From CBDHHC01 sp050633205 (GTDB lineage Bacteria > Pseudomonadota > Alphaproteobacteria > Rhizobiales > CBDHHC01), in the NCBI GenBank assembly GCA_050633205.1, contig JBOEGA010000001.1, positions 1 through 32,216 of the forward strand: a DNA stretch of 32,216 bases, in the 5' to 3' direction. Under the pieces are notes generated by a model. The model was not told where the DNA came from. It saw only the letters and a list, made by a program, of their open reading frames with translations, and ran no database searches. Positions 1 to 8,893 of this stretch are shown here, piece by piece; position 1 is the stretch's first letter; each line of letters opens with the position of its first letter. A program made the translations under genes and the position numbers.

Positions 1-718
1 TAGAAATTGGGGGTTGATCACCATCCACAGTTGCTTTCCCATGGACATTGATAGAATCATCGCCTGCGCCACCATAAATGACTGCTTGCCCTTGAGCGTT
101 GATACCATCGTTTCCGGAACCGCCATAAATCGTTGCCTGTCCATATGTGCTGATAAAATCCCTTCCGGAACCGCCGTGGATATGTGATTGTCCGTGCGTG
201 ACAATACGGTCATTGCCAGAGCCACCATCTACGACCGCTTGCCCACGTACCGTCACAAAATCATCCCCTGAACCTGCATCAACTTGCAGGTCTCCCTCAG
301 CAGTAATAAAGTCATTTCCGGCACCGGCATTGATTGTTGCTTTTCCCCCCTCAATTCCACGAATAAAATCGTTACCATCAGTGCCATTCACAACTTTCTG
401 AGCTAACTTGCCAGCAGCGTTATTTAAACCATCCTCGGTTTCTGATGAACTCGTACCGATCCCCAATGCCTCGAATATATCATTGGTTTCAGAGTTTTCC
501 GAGTTTTTTGAAATCTGGTTAATGAGGTTCAGCGTTTTTAAATAATCCTCTGCTGCCGCTCTCAAGCGTGAAACTGAGGCATCTTCGTTTTTCTTCTGTA
601 TAAATGGAGCATTTGGAGGCGAAGAAGAGGAGGCAGTCGATTGTGTGGACGAACTTTGACTTGCAGTCTGCAAGACTGTTGCTATAGACCCTGCTGATGA
701 TATACCTGATAGCGTCAT
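1..718 (-). CDS. RTX-type calcium-binding beta-roll protein, C-terminus outside window
   Basis: The minus strand is open from an ATG at 718 to the left edge (about 239 codons), so this is the N-terminal part of a longer protein. Residues 1 to about 100 are Ser/Thr-rich and low in complexity, with a possible helical stretch near residues 48-70 (SRLRAAAEDYLKTLNLINQI). From about residue 110 come glycine/aspartate repeats such as GGSGNDRI, GGSGRDFI, GGSGNDGI and GGAGDDSI. They are spaced 18 residues apart, with a degenerate second coil (THGQSHI, TYGQATI, AQGQAVI) between them. Such repeats bind calcium and fold as a parallel beta roll in proteins exported by type I secretion. An in-frame TAA lies three codons upstream of the ATG, which fixes the start; the Shine-Dalgarno sequence is weak. 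A Pro-rich plus-strand frame over the same bases is a shadow. The catalytic or adhesive part, if any, is not visible. Confidence 0.8.
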   Translation of the reverse strand, partial: MTLSGISSAGSIATVLQTASQSSSTQSTASSSSPPNAPFIQKKNEDASVSRLRAAAEDYLKTLNLINQISKNSENSETNDIFEALGIGTSSSETEDGLNNAAGKLAQKVVNGTDGNDFIRGIEGGKATINAGAGNDFITAEGDLQVDAGSGDDFVTVRGQAVVDGGSGNDRIVTHGQSHIHGGSGRDFISTYGQATIYGGSGNDGINAQGQAVIYGGAGDDSINVHGKATVDGDQPPIS

Positions 719-1017
719 AGCTCGTTACAAATACCTTGATCTGTCCATCTCGTTTACCGAACAGCTTTTTCTCAAAACCGCACAAAAAAATCTCATCGCG
801 ATTCATTTTGCGCCCATCCAGTTTAGAGGCGCCAGGGTAATATAGGCTTAACATGGGGCATTATTTAAACTGAACCTAGTTAAGTTGAAAAATATAGCAT
901 GGCTGGTTTTCAAAGGTTGTTTTGCCTGAAGACAGGAAACTGCTTAACAGGAAGTTAAGTACACTGTCCCGCCGGGCTAGGGCGTCCTCGCCCGCATGGA
1001 AGGGGCCAAGCGTCCCC
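719..1017. other. Intergenic region with one GC-rich dyad element
   Basis: No convincing gene lies in these 299 bases between the RTX gene start and the ATPase gene end. Minus-strand frames across it look random. The ATPase-proximal end holds a GC-rich dyad at about 970-1000 (core CGCCGGGC ... CTCGCCCG). It resembles elements at 2327, 2967 and 3208 and may work as a transcript end. Confidence 0.5.
970..1000. repeat. GC-rich dyad element, copy A
   Basis: The core CGCCGGGC is followed after a short spacer by CTCGCCCG, giving a CGGGC/GCCCG stem. It lies just past the stop codon of the minus-strand ATPase gene and is related to elements at 2327-2360, 2967-3007 and 3208-3248. There is no T-run, so terminator function is uncertain. 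Confidence 0.45.
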
Positions 1018-2184
1018 CTACCGCTTCGGCCACTTCCACGCCGGCACAAACGCATCCTCAATATCCAGCTGCGTCTCACCCAGCTCCTTATAAAGCTGCA
1101 CGCCGAAACAATCCGCATGGTCAAGCAATATGGAAACCAGTTTCTCTGCATGTGAAACCACAATGACCTGGGAATATTGCGCTGCATCGATAATCAGATG
1201 CGCAAGCGGCTCCAGCAGATCAGGATGCAGGCTGGTCTCGGGCTCATTCAGAACAAGCAGTCCCGGCGGACGCGGCGTGAGAAGCGCCGCAATCCATAAC
1301 AGATATCTCAATGTTCCATCAGACAACTCCGACGCCTTCAATGGCCGCAGCAAACCATACTGCTGCATCTCCAGCTCAAAATACCCGTCATTGCAGATAA
1401 TATTCACACTCGCTCCGGGAAAGGCATGATCAACCGCCCTGTCCAGCCGCTCATAATCCCCGATTTCCCTGATCGTCTGAATTGCAGCTGCAACATCCGC
1501 CCCCTCGTTATCCAGAATGGTCGTCCGCGTCCCGATTTGAGGACGCCGCGCCGGAGACCCTTTGTCGGTTCGGAAATGATCATAAAAACGCCAGTCGCGC
1601 ATATGCTCCCGGATCGTCAGAATTTCCGGTGCCTTCAACGGATCAGTACAATGCGTCATCATACTGTCAAAGGCTGCCAGATCCTTAAACGCAATCGCCC
1701 ATTTACCACTCTCATCCCTGACATTGACAGCAGGCCCCTTTCTGTCCGCAAACGCATTCGCCCGCCCGAGTGTTTCCCCCGTCCAGATACACTCTCTTTT
1801 AATCTCCGGGTCCATATCAAATAATGTCGGATAGGGAACAGGCAGCGGCAAACCAAGCTCAATACCATAACCATAATCTTCACCTGCAAATCCCATCTTC
1901 AGGCTGATAACATCTGATCTGACAACTCCCTGAACCGGGTCCTCCCCCCGCTTCATTGCACGTGAAAATTTCTCGGGCCCAGCCCACAACAAAGACTGCA
2001 GTCCCCCGTCATTCGCTATCGAATGCACAACATTCCCCTGCGCAATATCTGCCAGCAACCGAAACGCCTTATAAACATTAGACTTCCCACTGCCATTAGG
2101 CCCGGTAACAACAGTCAGCTGCATAAGAGGCATCACCACATCCCGTAGCGACCGATACCCGGAGATCGCAAGTTTTGTAATCAT
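1018..2184 (-). CDS. AAA family ATPase (SMC/ABC-type, DUF2813/COG4637-like)
   Basis: This is a 388-residue predicted ATPase of the SMC/RecF-like class. The protein opens with MITKLAISGYRSL, typical of the family, followed by the Walker A motif GPNGSGKS about 30 residues in. Near the C-terminus, LLVLNEPETSLHPDLL combines the Walker B and D-loop region, and VIVVSHAEKL follows as the H-loop. The central section would be the variable, coiled insertion. I chose the ATG at 2184; the frame also extends to a TTG at 2217 that has an AGG at a suitable distance, so the longer 399-residue form is possible. These proteins occur alone or with nuclease or toxin-like partners in defence systems. No partner is seen here: the flanks are an RTX gene and a toxin-antitoxin pair. 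The cellular role is unknown. Confidence 0.85.
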   Translation of the reverse strand: MITKLAISGYRSLRDVVMPLMQLTVVTGPNGSGKSNVYKAFRLLADIAQGNVVHSIANDGGLQSLLWAGPEKFSRAMKRGEDPVQGVVRSDVISLKMGFAGEDYGYGIELGLPLPVPYPTLFDMDPEIKRECIWTGETLGRANAFADRKGPAVNVRDESGKWAIAFKDLAAFDSMMTHCTDPLKAPEILTIREHMRDWRFYDHFRTDKGSPARRPQIGTRTTILDNEGADVAAAIQTIREIGDYERLDRAVDHAFPGASVNIICNDGYFELEMQQYGLLRPLKASELSDGTLRYLLWIAALLTPRPPGLLVLNEPETSLHPDLLEPLAHLIIDAAQYSQVIVVSHAEKLVSILLDHADCFGVQLYKELGETQLDIEDAFVPAWKWPKR

Positions 2185-2326
2185 ATCAAAAGCAATTTTC
2201 CATAAACAAAAAAGCAAGCACTAACCTGAATGCCAAGCTTTATAGCATCATGAAAAATCACATTGTACAATAATATTATCTACAGAAAACACCTGCAGTA
2301 TCCCGGCATTGTGTCTTGTGGGCTCA

Positions 2327-2360
2327 GCGCCGGGCCAGGGGCGTCCCCGCCCACCCGGAA
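2327..2360. repeat. GC-rich dyad element, copy B
   Basis: GCGCCGGGC, then a GGGGCGTCCCCGCCC stretch, aligns with copy A (GGGCGTCCTCGCCC) apart from a few substitutions. It lies in the intergenic region between the ATPase gene and the toxin-antitoxin pair. The function is unknown. Confidence 0.4.
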
Positions 2361-2503
2361 CCAGTCATGCCAACCTCTCCAACGCAAGGAACAAAAAAAG
2401 AACATATTGACATAAACCCCAACAACACTTACAAAACCAGCATGAGTTTGCGCACAAAAATTTCACCAACACTCATTAACGGAATTATGCTACAATGCCC
2501 CTC

Positions 2504-2692
2504 ATGACCCAGACACCCGAGAAAAATGGTAAGACGCTGCAGGATCATTTGAGCAAAACAAATGAGAGTAATGATGCAGATTATCTTGCCTGGAAAAAAC
2601 AACAAATCGAAAAGGCTCTGAAGCAATCTGAAGATCGCTCAAAAATGATTCCGGCTGACAAGGTTTGGGAAATACTGGACCTTGAACATTAA
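2504..2692 (+). CDS. Antitoxin of a RelB/ParE-type addiction module
   Basis: This small acidic, lysine-rich protein of about 62 residues (65 if the upstream ATG at 2495 is used) is followed directly by a ParE/RelE-family toxin. It is rich in charged helix-formers (LAWKKQQIEKALKQSEDRSK) and ends with PADKVWEILDLEH, a tail like those of short Phd/RelB/ParD-type antitoxins whose C-terminus wraps the toxin. I see no clear ribbon-helix-helix motif, so the DNA-binding class is open. Its stop overlaps the toxin start by 11 bases, the usual translational coupling for such modules. By analogy with the family the pair would autoregulate, but no operator was identified. The call rests mainly on partner and size. 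Confidence 0.75.
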   Translation: MTQTPEKNGKTLQDHLSKTNESNDADYLAWKKQQIEKALKQSEDRSKMIPADKVWEILDLEH

Positions 2693-2960
2693 TTTCACGC
2701 CCGATGCGCTGGATGACCTGAGAGCGATTAAGGCCTATATCGCTGAATTTGATGAACGCTCTGCCAGCAATGTCATCTCTCGCATTAGACAGACAATATT
2801 GATGTTCAGCCAGTTCCCTCTACTCGGTCGGAAAGGATTGATAGAAGGCACACGGGAGTTCTCCGTAGTCGGGTTACCCTATGTAATCATATATAATATT
2901 AGGTCCGAAACAGATATCGATATCCTGAAAATTCTGCACGAAAGACAAAACTATCCATAG
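2682..2960 (+). CDS. Type II toxin-antitoxin toxin, RelE/ParE family
   Basis: This 92-residue protein has the ParE/RelE layout. FTPDALDDLRAIKAYIAEFD forms the N-terminal helical hairpin, a central helix carries RIRQTILMFSQFPLLGRKG, and the C-terminal strands read REFSVVGLPYVIIYNI and DIDILKILHERQNYP. The P-LLGR motif and the final I-HxRQ-YP motif are characteristic of ParE-like toxins, which target gyrase (ParE) or translating ribosomes (RelE); sequence alone does not say which. The only start that fits is TTG at 2682, inside the antitoxin gene, so toxin translation probably depends on ribosomes finishing the antitoxin. That is a common way to keep toxin below antitoxin. Length and motifs look intact. 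Confidence 0.9.
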   Translation: MNINFTPDALDDLRAIKAYIAEFDERSASNVISRIRQTILMFSQFPLLGRKGLIEGTREFSVVGLPYVIIYNIRSETDIDILKILHERQNYP

Positions 2961-2966
2961 CCCCCG

Positions 2967-3007
2967 GCGCCGGGCAGAGTTTGTAGCTCGCCCGAAACAG
3001 TTCATGC
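2967..3007. repeat. 41-base repeat, copy C
   Basis: It begins GCGCCGGGCAG and ends CTCGCCCGAAACAGTTCATGC, and differs from the copy at 3208-3248 at three positions. CGGGC and GCCCG flank a roughly 14-base spacer and could pair. It lies seven bases past the toxin stop codon. Confidence 0.85.
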
Positions 3008-3207
3008 CCCTGCAAAAACACCAGCAGTGCCCCGGCCTCAGATATTGTGGACGTCATAAAGTTGAACCTTAAGACTAACCGAGACACTGCCAATTTTAGG
3101 TAGTACTCTATGCATGCCATCAGAAGATAGCCACACTAATCTACCTTTGCTCATTTGCAGATATATTGCAGTTTCACTAAGTTATGTAACGATTTGTAAC
3201 AGATACT

Positions 3208-3248
3208 GCGCCGGGCAAAACTTGTAGCTCGCCCGAAACAGTTCATGC
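3208..3248. repeat. 41-base repeat, copy D
   Basis: Direct repeat of 2967-3007 with 38 of 41 identical positions. It ends one base before the stop codon of the minus-strand peptidase gene, so both copies sit at gene 3' ends. The 200 bases between the copies hold no convincing gene. Confidence 0.85.
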
Positions 3249-3249
3249 T

Positions 3250-4317
<1,068 letters not shown>

Positions 4318-4655
4318 AAACTATTCTGTAACTTAAGATTTCTTATATCCCAAAACTACTTGGCTTTGACCAGTTGCACAATACCAAAATGAAGCAGAAA
4401 GAACCTTCGAAAGCCACACAACTCTGCCGGGCAGATTTTGCAAATGCGCACATATATTTCCCTTTCCGCTACAGGACAATCTCTTATAAAACCTCACAAT
4501 AAGGTTCAGAAACTATCCCCGGAAATAACAGGTTTTATAATCATAAGCTCAAACCAGTTTTGTTATTCTCCACCACCTCACCACATGAGACAAATGCTCA
4601 CAAGCACCTCTTTTTAATATTGATATTCAATTGAAACCATTTTACAAATTAAGTT
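4318..4655. promoter_or_regulatory. Divergent intergenic region upstream of the metal-uptake genes
   Basis: These 338 bases separate the peptidase gene (-) from the DUF2946 gene (+) and should hold both promoters. Two symmetric features are visible: a 10-base inverted repeat TATAAAACCT/AGGTTTTATA at 4485-4494 and 4530-4539, and a perfect palindrome TTCAATTGAA at 4626-4635, 20 bases before the DUF2946 start. Neither matches a Fur box that I can defend. No gene is seen. Confidence 0.35.
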
Positions 4656-5090
4656 ATGAATAAGGCAGAATACATAAAATACATTTCTATCGTGACGGCT
4701 ATTGCGTTTCTTTTTAACACGATGCTGCCTTTTCTTGCCATTTATGATCTGTCTCAATTACAGGCTTCGGAAAACTCTCATGCTATATCACCTCTTCTTG
4801 GTAATAAGGTTTTGATCTGTACTTCAGAAGGCTTTAAGTGGGTTGAGTTAAAAGATCTTCGTGACTCCGCAGAAGAACCGGGAGAAAAACCGGAACCGCA
4901 TCCTCAAGTCAAATGCGCACTTTGCTACCTTTCCATAAATGGCATAAAATTTACAGCACCAGATGCAGCCGTTGCACCTGTATACATCCCGAACTTTAAA
5001 TACGTAACCAGTTACGCTCCTGATATTCCCCTTGCAGGCGGGCTCTTCGTACGTGCCTTCCGCACCAGAGCACCTCCACTCTCAGCCTGA
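4656..5090 (+). CDS. DUF2946 family protein, metal-associated
   Basis: A 144-residue protein with one hydrophobic N-terminal segment (IVTAIAFLFNTMLPFLAIY, about residues 11-30) serving as signal anchor or signal peptide. A CxxC pair (KCALCYL, near residue 88) follows, and the C-terminus ends RAPPLSA. This arrangement matches DUF2946, a family of poorly understood envelope proteins often found beside TonB-dependent copper receptors. A TonB-dependent receptor and a PepSY membrane protein follow on the same strand, which supports a role in metal (copper or iron) handling at the inner membrane or periplasm. The CxxC could bind metal. No strong Shine-Dalgarno precedes the ATG. The 197-base gap to the receptor gene leaves open a separate promoter there. 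Confidence 0.75.
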   Translation: MNKAEYIKYISIVTAIAFLFNTMLPFLAIYDLSQLQASENSHAISPLLGNKVLICTSEGFKWVELKDLRDSAEEPGEKPEPHPQVKCALCYLSINGIKFTAPDAAVAPVYIPNFKYVTSYAPDIPLAGGLFVRAFRTRAPPLSA

Positions 5091-5287
5091 TCCCCTGAAC
5101 TAAACTTTTATTTTGCAGATACCCGTTAGCGACCTCTGACAGACCCTCTGTTCGGCAATATAGGCCCATGCCTTGCTGCCTACCGAAGTTCTCTTCCGAT
5201 GTCCCTTATGCATGTGTGCGCCTGCCATCGCCCGCAAATGCCTGTCTGTGTCCGCATCAAACCATAAAATAAATACCTAAGGCTGAT

Positions 5288-7348
5288 ATGAAAAATTTAA
5301 AACTGATATTTGGTGTCTTATGTGCCAGCACACTGGCAACACAGCACCCCGCCCATGCAGAAGACAACATTCTACTAGATACCATTGTTGTAAATGCAGA
5401 AACTTACACAGGAACACAGACAGTGCCCTCCAATTCAGAAGCACAAAGGGTTATTGAAAAAACGCCAGGCGGCGTCGCAGTCGTCTGGTCAGAAAATTTT
5501 AAGGATAAATATTCCCTGAATTTTGAAGACACACTTTCCGGAACTCCCGGTGTCTATGCCCGGAAACGCTTTGGCGAGGAAGTAAGGATCTCCATTCGCG
5601 GCTCGGGTCTTTCCCGTGGCTTTCATCTGCGCGGCCTGTCACTCCTGCAGGACGGCATTCCTTTCAATCTGGCAGACGGAGCAGCAGATTTTCAGGAAGC
5701 AGACAGCCTCCTGTTTCAGCGTATTGAGGTCTTTAAGGGAAGCAATGGTCTGGAACATGGCAGCACAACTCTGGGCGGCGCTGTTAACATGGTCTCCAAA
5801 ACAGGAAAAAGCCAGCCCGGCACTCAGATCCGTCAGGAAGCCGGATCTGACAGCACCTACCGTACCAACATTCAAACAGGAAAGACCTTTGGTAATTCCG
5901 ATATTTTTGTCAGCCTGACAGGCACAACCAGTGATGGCTACCGGGAGCATGATGACCAGAAAAACCTGAAACTGAATGGAAACTTCGGCACAAAAATTTC
6001 TGATAATGCCGAAACCCGCTTCTACATAAGCGGAAATATTATAAAACAGGAATTACCGGGAAGCCTGAGCCTCTCCGATGCCCTGAACAACCCCAGAAGC
6101 GCAAACCCGTCTTCAATTTCATCTGACTGGGCTCGTGATATCAACTCTGTCCGCCTTGCAAACAGGACAACCTTCAGAATTGGAGACAATGATAAAATTG
6201 ATATTGGTGCTTTCATCAACATGAAAGAACTGTTCCACCCTATCACACCATTTGTCGGTGTAATCGACCAGAAAAGCCTCGACTATGGCTTATATGCTCA
6301 GGGCACAGGCGAATATAAAATTGCTGGCTATCGCAATACCTACACACTCGGCATAAAAAGCCACTTTGGTGATGTCGAAGCAAAAGTCTTCCAGAACATT
6401 GATGGCGAACGCGGCAACCTGACAGCTGATGCTGATCAGTCATCCCGTAATGTTACTCTATATGGTGAAAACCATTTCTATGTAACGCCTGAAGTCGCTC
6501 TGTTAACCGGAGGACAACTCACATGGTCAACACGAGACCTGACAGATAACGTCACCCCGTCAGAAAGCGACAGTAAAACCTACAGCTCCTTCAACCCCAA
6601 ACTCGGTGTCCTGTATGAACCTTCTAAAAAAGTACAGTTTTTTGCAAATATCAGCAAAAGTAATGAAACACCAACATTCAGCGAACTGACACAAAGCGGC
6701 ACGACAGGCTTCACACCGGTAGATGATCAGAATGCATGGACTGCTGAAATCGGCACGCGCGGATCAATGGGCCGCTTCTCATGGAACGTCAGCCTCTATC
6801 GTGCATGGCTTGAAGGTGAAATGCTTCAGTTCACAACTGGCCCCGGCATTCCGGCTGCAACCTTCAATGCTGATAAAACAATCCACCAGGGTCTGGAACT
6901 TGGATTGGATGTGAAACTGGGCAATAATCTCTTCTCTCACGGTGACAGCCTGAAATGGAAAAACGCCTATACCTACAGCGACTACTTCTTCGTCAATGAC
7001 GCACAATATGGCGATAACCGTATTCCCGGCCAGCCCCGCCATTTCTACCGGACTGAACTCCGTTATGACCACAACGACAAATGGCATGTGGCGATAAACT
7101 GGGAATATGCCGGAGAAGCTGATGTCGACTTCACCAACACCCTGAAAACACCATCCTATGGAATTGTAGGACTGAATGCCGGTTACAAAGTCAACGACAA
7201 GCTGGAACTTTACGTAGATGCCCGTAATCTCGCTGACGAAGAATATATCTCAACATTCAGCACCATCACAAATACAGCAGGAAACACATCTGTTTTTTAC
7301 CCCGGTGAAGGACGTCGCATTTTTGGCGGACTTCGCATGAAATTCTGA
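5288..7348 (+). CDS. TonB-dependent outer-membrane receptor
   Basis: A 686-residue outer-membrane active transporter. Residues 1 to about 24 form a signal peptide with an AHA|ED cleavage site. The segment DTIVVNAE just after it fits a TonB box. The plug domain follows (about 45-165), with PGVYARKRFGEEVRISIRGSG, a GLSLLQDGIPF turn and RIEVFKGSNGLEHGSTTLGG, as in FecA/BtuB-type receptors. The rest is a 22-strand-type barrel, with RNLADEEY near the end and the terminal aromatic residue in GGLRMKF needed for BAM-assisted insertion. A TAAGG Shine-Dalgarno lies a few bases before the ATG. It sits between a DUF2946 gene and a PepSY gene, so the substrate is probably a copper or iron chelate; the sequence alone does not decide which. 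Confidence 0.95.
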   Translation: MKNLKLIFGVLCASTLATQHPAHAEDNILLDTIVVNAETYTGTQTVPSNSEAQRVIEKTPGGVAVVWSENFKDKYSLNFEDTLSGTPGVYARKRFGEEVRISIRGSGLSRGFHLRGLSLLQDGIPFNLADGAADFQEADSLLFQRIEVFKGSNGLEHGSTTLGGAVNMVSKTGKSQPGTQIRQEAGSDSTYRTNIQTGKTFGNSDIFVSLTGTTSDGYREHDDQKNLKLNGNFGTKISDNAETRFYISGNIIKQELPGSLSLSDALNNPRSANPSSISSDWARDINSVRLANRTTFRIGDNDKIDIGAFINMKELFHPITPFVGVIDQKSLDYGLYAQGTGEYKIAGYRNTYTLGIKSHFGDVEAKVFQNIDGERGNLTADADQSSRNVTLYGENHFYVTPEVALLTGGQLTWSTRDLTDNVTPSESDSKTYSSFNPKLGVLYEPSKKVQFFANISKSNETPTFSELTQSGTTGFTPVDDQNAWTAEIGTRGSMGRFSWNVSLYRAWLEGEMLQFTTGPGIPAATFNADKTIHQGLELGLDVKLGNNLFSHGDSLKWKNAYTYSDYFFVNDAQYGDNRIPGQPRHFYRTELRYDHNDKWHVAINWEYAGEADVDFTNTLKTPSYGIVGLNAGYKVNDKLELYVDARNLADEEYISTFSTITNTAGNTSVFYPGEGRRIFGGLRMKF

Positions 7349-7363
7349 TAAAGCGAGCCCACA

Positions 7364-8839
7364 ATGACCAGACTCAAAAATTCTGTTCTCAGGAATAGTA
7401 TCAAATGGCATAAATGGTTGGGCTGGGCAGGAGGGTTCGCCCTTCTGCTTTTCACAGTATCCGCCATGATGCACCCACTCATGTTATGGACTGGCCCGCG
7501 CGCCACCTCCTTTTTTCCACCCCAGCTTAAAATCCAGGCAGAATATATTGCAGCAATCCCTGACATTCTCCAACAGCATCAGATAAGCCGGGCCCGGATC
7601 ATTAAAGTAGTCCCGGCATCAGGCGGTGCTCTTTTGCAGATCACCACAGATAACGAAAAAGCCAGACGCTATTTTGATTTAAAGTCCGGGAAAGAACTCA
7701 AGGACCACGATCAGCAACAGGCCGTATGGCTGGCACGCTTCTATTCAGGCCTGAAAAACACCGAAATCAAAAACGTCAAATTCCAGACCAGATTTGATAA
7801 CAGCTACCCCTGGGTCAATCGACTGCTGCCAGTTTACAGGATCACCTTCAATACAGAAGATAACCGAACACTCTTTATACATACAGAACTGAGTGCACTT
7901 GGAAATATAACCAATAACTGGAAAACCGGCCTGCAGACCATTTTACAGACACTCCATACATGGAACTGGCTCGACGATTTTGAATATATCCGCACTGGCA
8001 TTATGGTTCTGCTGCTCCTCGCACTCCTGTCTATGGCAATTGCCGGATTATCCATGATCTTCCTTATGAAAAGCAGAGCAATAAGGGAAAACAAACGGCG
8101 CCTGCACAGATACATGGCAATCATTGTCTGGGTCCCGCTGGTTATGCTTTCAGTAAGCGGGTTATACCACCTGCTCTATCAGTCTTTTCCGGACAACAAC
8201 CGGGATCGGCATATAGCTTCCCCGATAAAACTTCATCCCTCAATGTTCTCAAAAGACACAGGCTGGATTGACCAGTTTAATGGGAAGCACCTCAATAATC
8301 TGGGCATCATCAAAAGCCCTGAAGGCGAACTTCTCTACCGCCTGAGCATCCCCAATGGAAAAGCAGGACAGAACATATCAAAATCCCACCATTTCAATGG
8401 CGCAGTTCACGAAAAGAAAGCCTGGTATATCAACACCGCAACAGGAGCACAGTCCAGACTGACAGACAGGGAAACCGCAATCCATTACGCCACCAGATAC
8501 ACAGGCCACCACAAAGATCTCATATCAGATGCCAGACTGATAACCCGCTTCAGTCCCGCATATGACTTCAGAAACAAACGCTTACCAGTCTGGCAGATAG
8601 ATTATAAAACCGGCAAGGGTGACACAGTCTTCATAGACCCAGCCAATGCAATCCTTGTAGACCACATAGTCAGCACCACACGCTATGAGAGCCTGTCATT
8701 CTCGATACTCCATAAATGGAACTTCATCACCCCATATATAGGAAGGTTCCCGAGAGACTTAATAACAATCCTGATCCTCAGCCTCTCAATTGCTCTTACA
8801 ATTATGGGATACATGATGTTACTGAAACGACGGAGATAA
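7364..8839 (+). CDS. PepSY-associated transmembrane protein
   Basis: A 491-residue inner-membrane protein of the PepSY_TM class. The first membrane segment follows an IKWHKWLGWAGG motif (about residues 13-45). Later come a helix near 205-232, LHRYMAIIVWVPLVMLSVSGLYHLL near 247-271, and a C-terminal helix with HKWNFITPYIGRFPRDL just before it. The conserved histidines in WHKW, LHRY and HKWN are typical of the family and could bind heme or metal. Relatives lie beside siderophore or copper receptors and are proposed to reduce or pass on the metal in the periplasm. It starts 15 bases after the receptor stop, which indicates cotranscription. Length is normal for the family. Confidence 0.88.
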   Translation: MTRLKNSVLRNSIKWHKWLGWAGGFALLLFTVSAMMHPLMLWTGPRATSFFPPQLKIQAEYIAAIPDILQQHQISRARIIKVVPASGGALLQITTDNEKARRYFDLKSGKELKDHDQQQAVWLARFYSGLKNTEIKNVKFQTRFDNSYPWVNRLLPVYRITFNTEDNRTLFIHTELSALGNITNNWKTGLQTILQTLHTWNWLDDFEYIRTGIMVLLLLALLSMAIAGLSMIFLMKSRAIRENKRRLHRYMAIIVWVPLVMLSVSGLYHLLYQSFPDNNRDRHIASPIKLHPSMFSKDTGWIDQFNGKHLNNLGIIKSPEGELLYRLSIPNGKAGQNISKSHHFNGAVHEKKAWYINTATGAQSRLTDRETAIHYATRYTGHHKDLISDARLITRFSPAYDFRNKRLPVWQIDYKTGKGDTVFIDPANAILVDHIVSTTRYESLSFSILHKWNFITPYIGRFPRDLITILILSLSIALTIMGYMMLLKRRR

Positions 8840-8859
8840 ACTGATACCAGCACCGGATA

Positions 8860-8893
8860 TGGCAGGTACCAGTTTTCTTACCTCTACCTGCCA
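8860..8893. terminator. Hairpin between convergent genes
   Basis: A 9-bp perfect stem, TGGCAGGTA/TACCTGCCA, encloses a T-rich loop (TTTTCTTA). It lies between the convergent PepSY and CHAT genes and overlaps the CHAT stop codon, so it could end transcripts from both sides. There is no long T-run on either side. Confidence 0.6.

Noticed and set aside
147..401. Plus-strand Pro-rich frame (KSLPEPP-type repeats)
   Set aside because: It is the reverse complement of the minus-strand RTX repeats; the periodicity comes from the glycine/aspartate codons. The same holds for 31333-31575 on minus under the right-hand RTX gene.
519..854. Minus-strand frame of 111 codons over the RTX start
   Set aside because: It overlaps the RTX gene in another frame, has no ribosome site or family motif, and loses protein-like composition after its first third.
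5091..5287. Riboswitch (cobalamin type) before the TonB receptor
   Set aside because: The leader is only 197 bases and I found no B12-box or other conserved riboswitch core in it.
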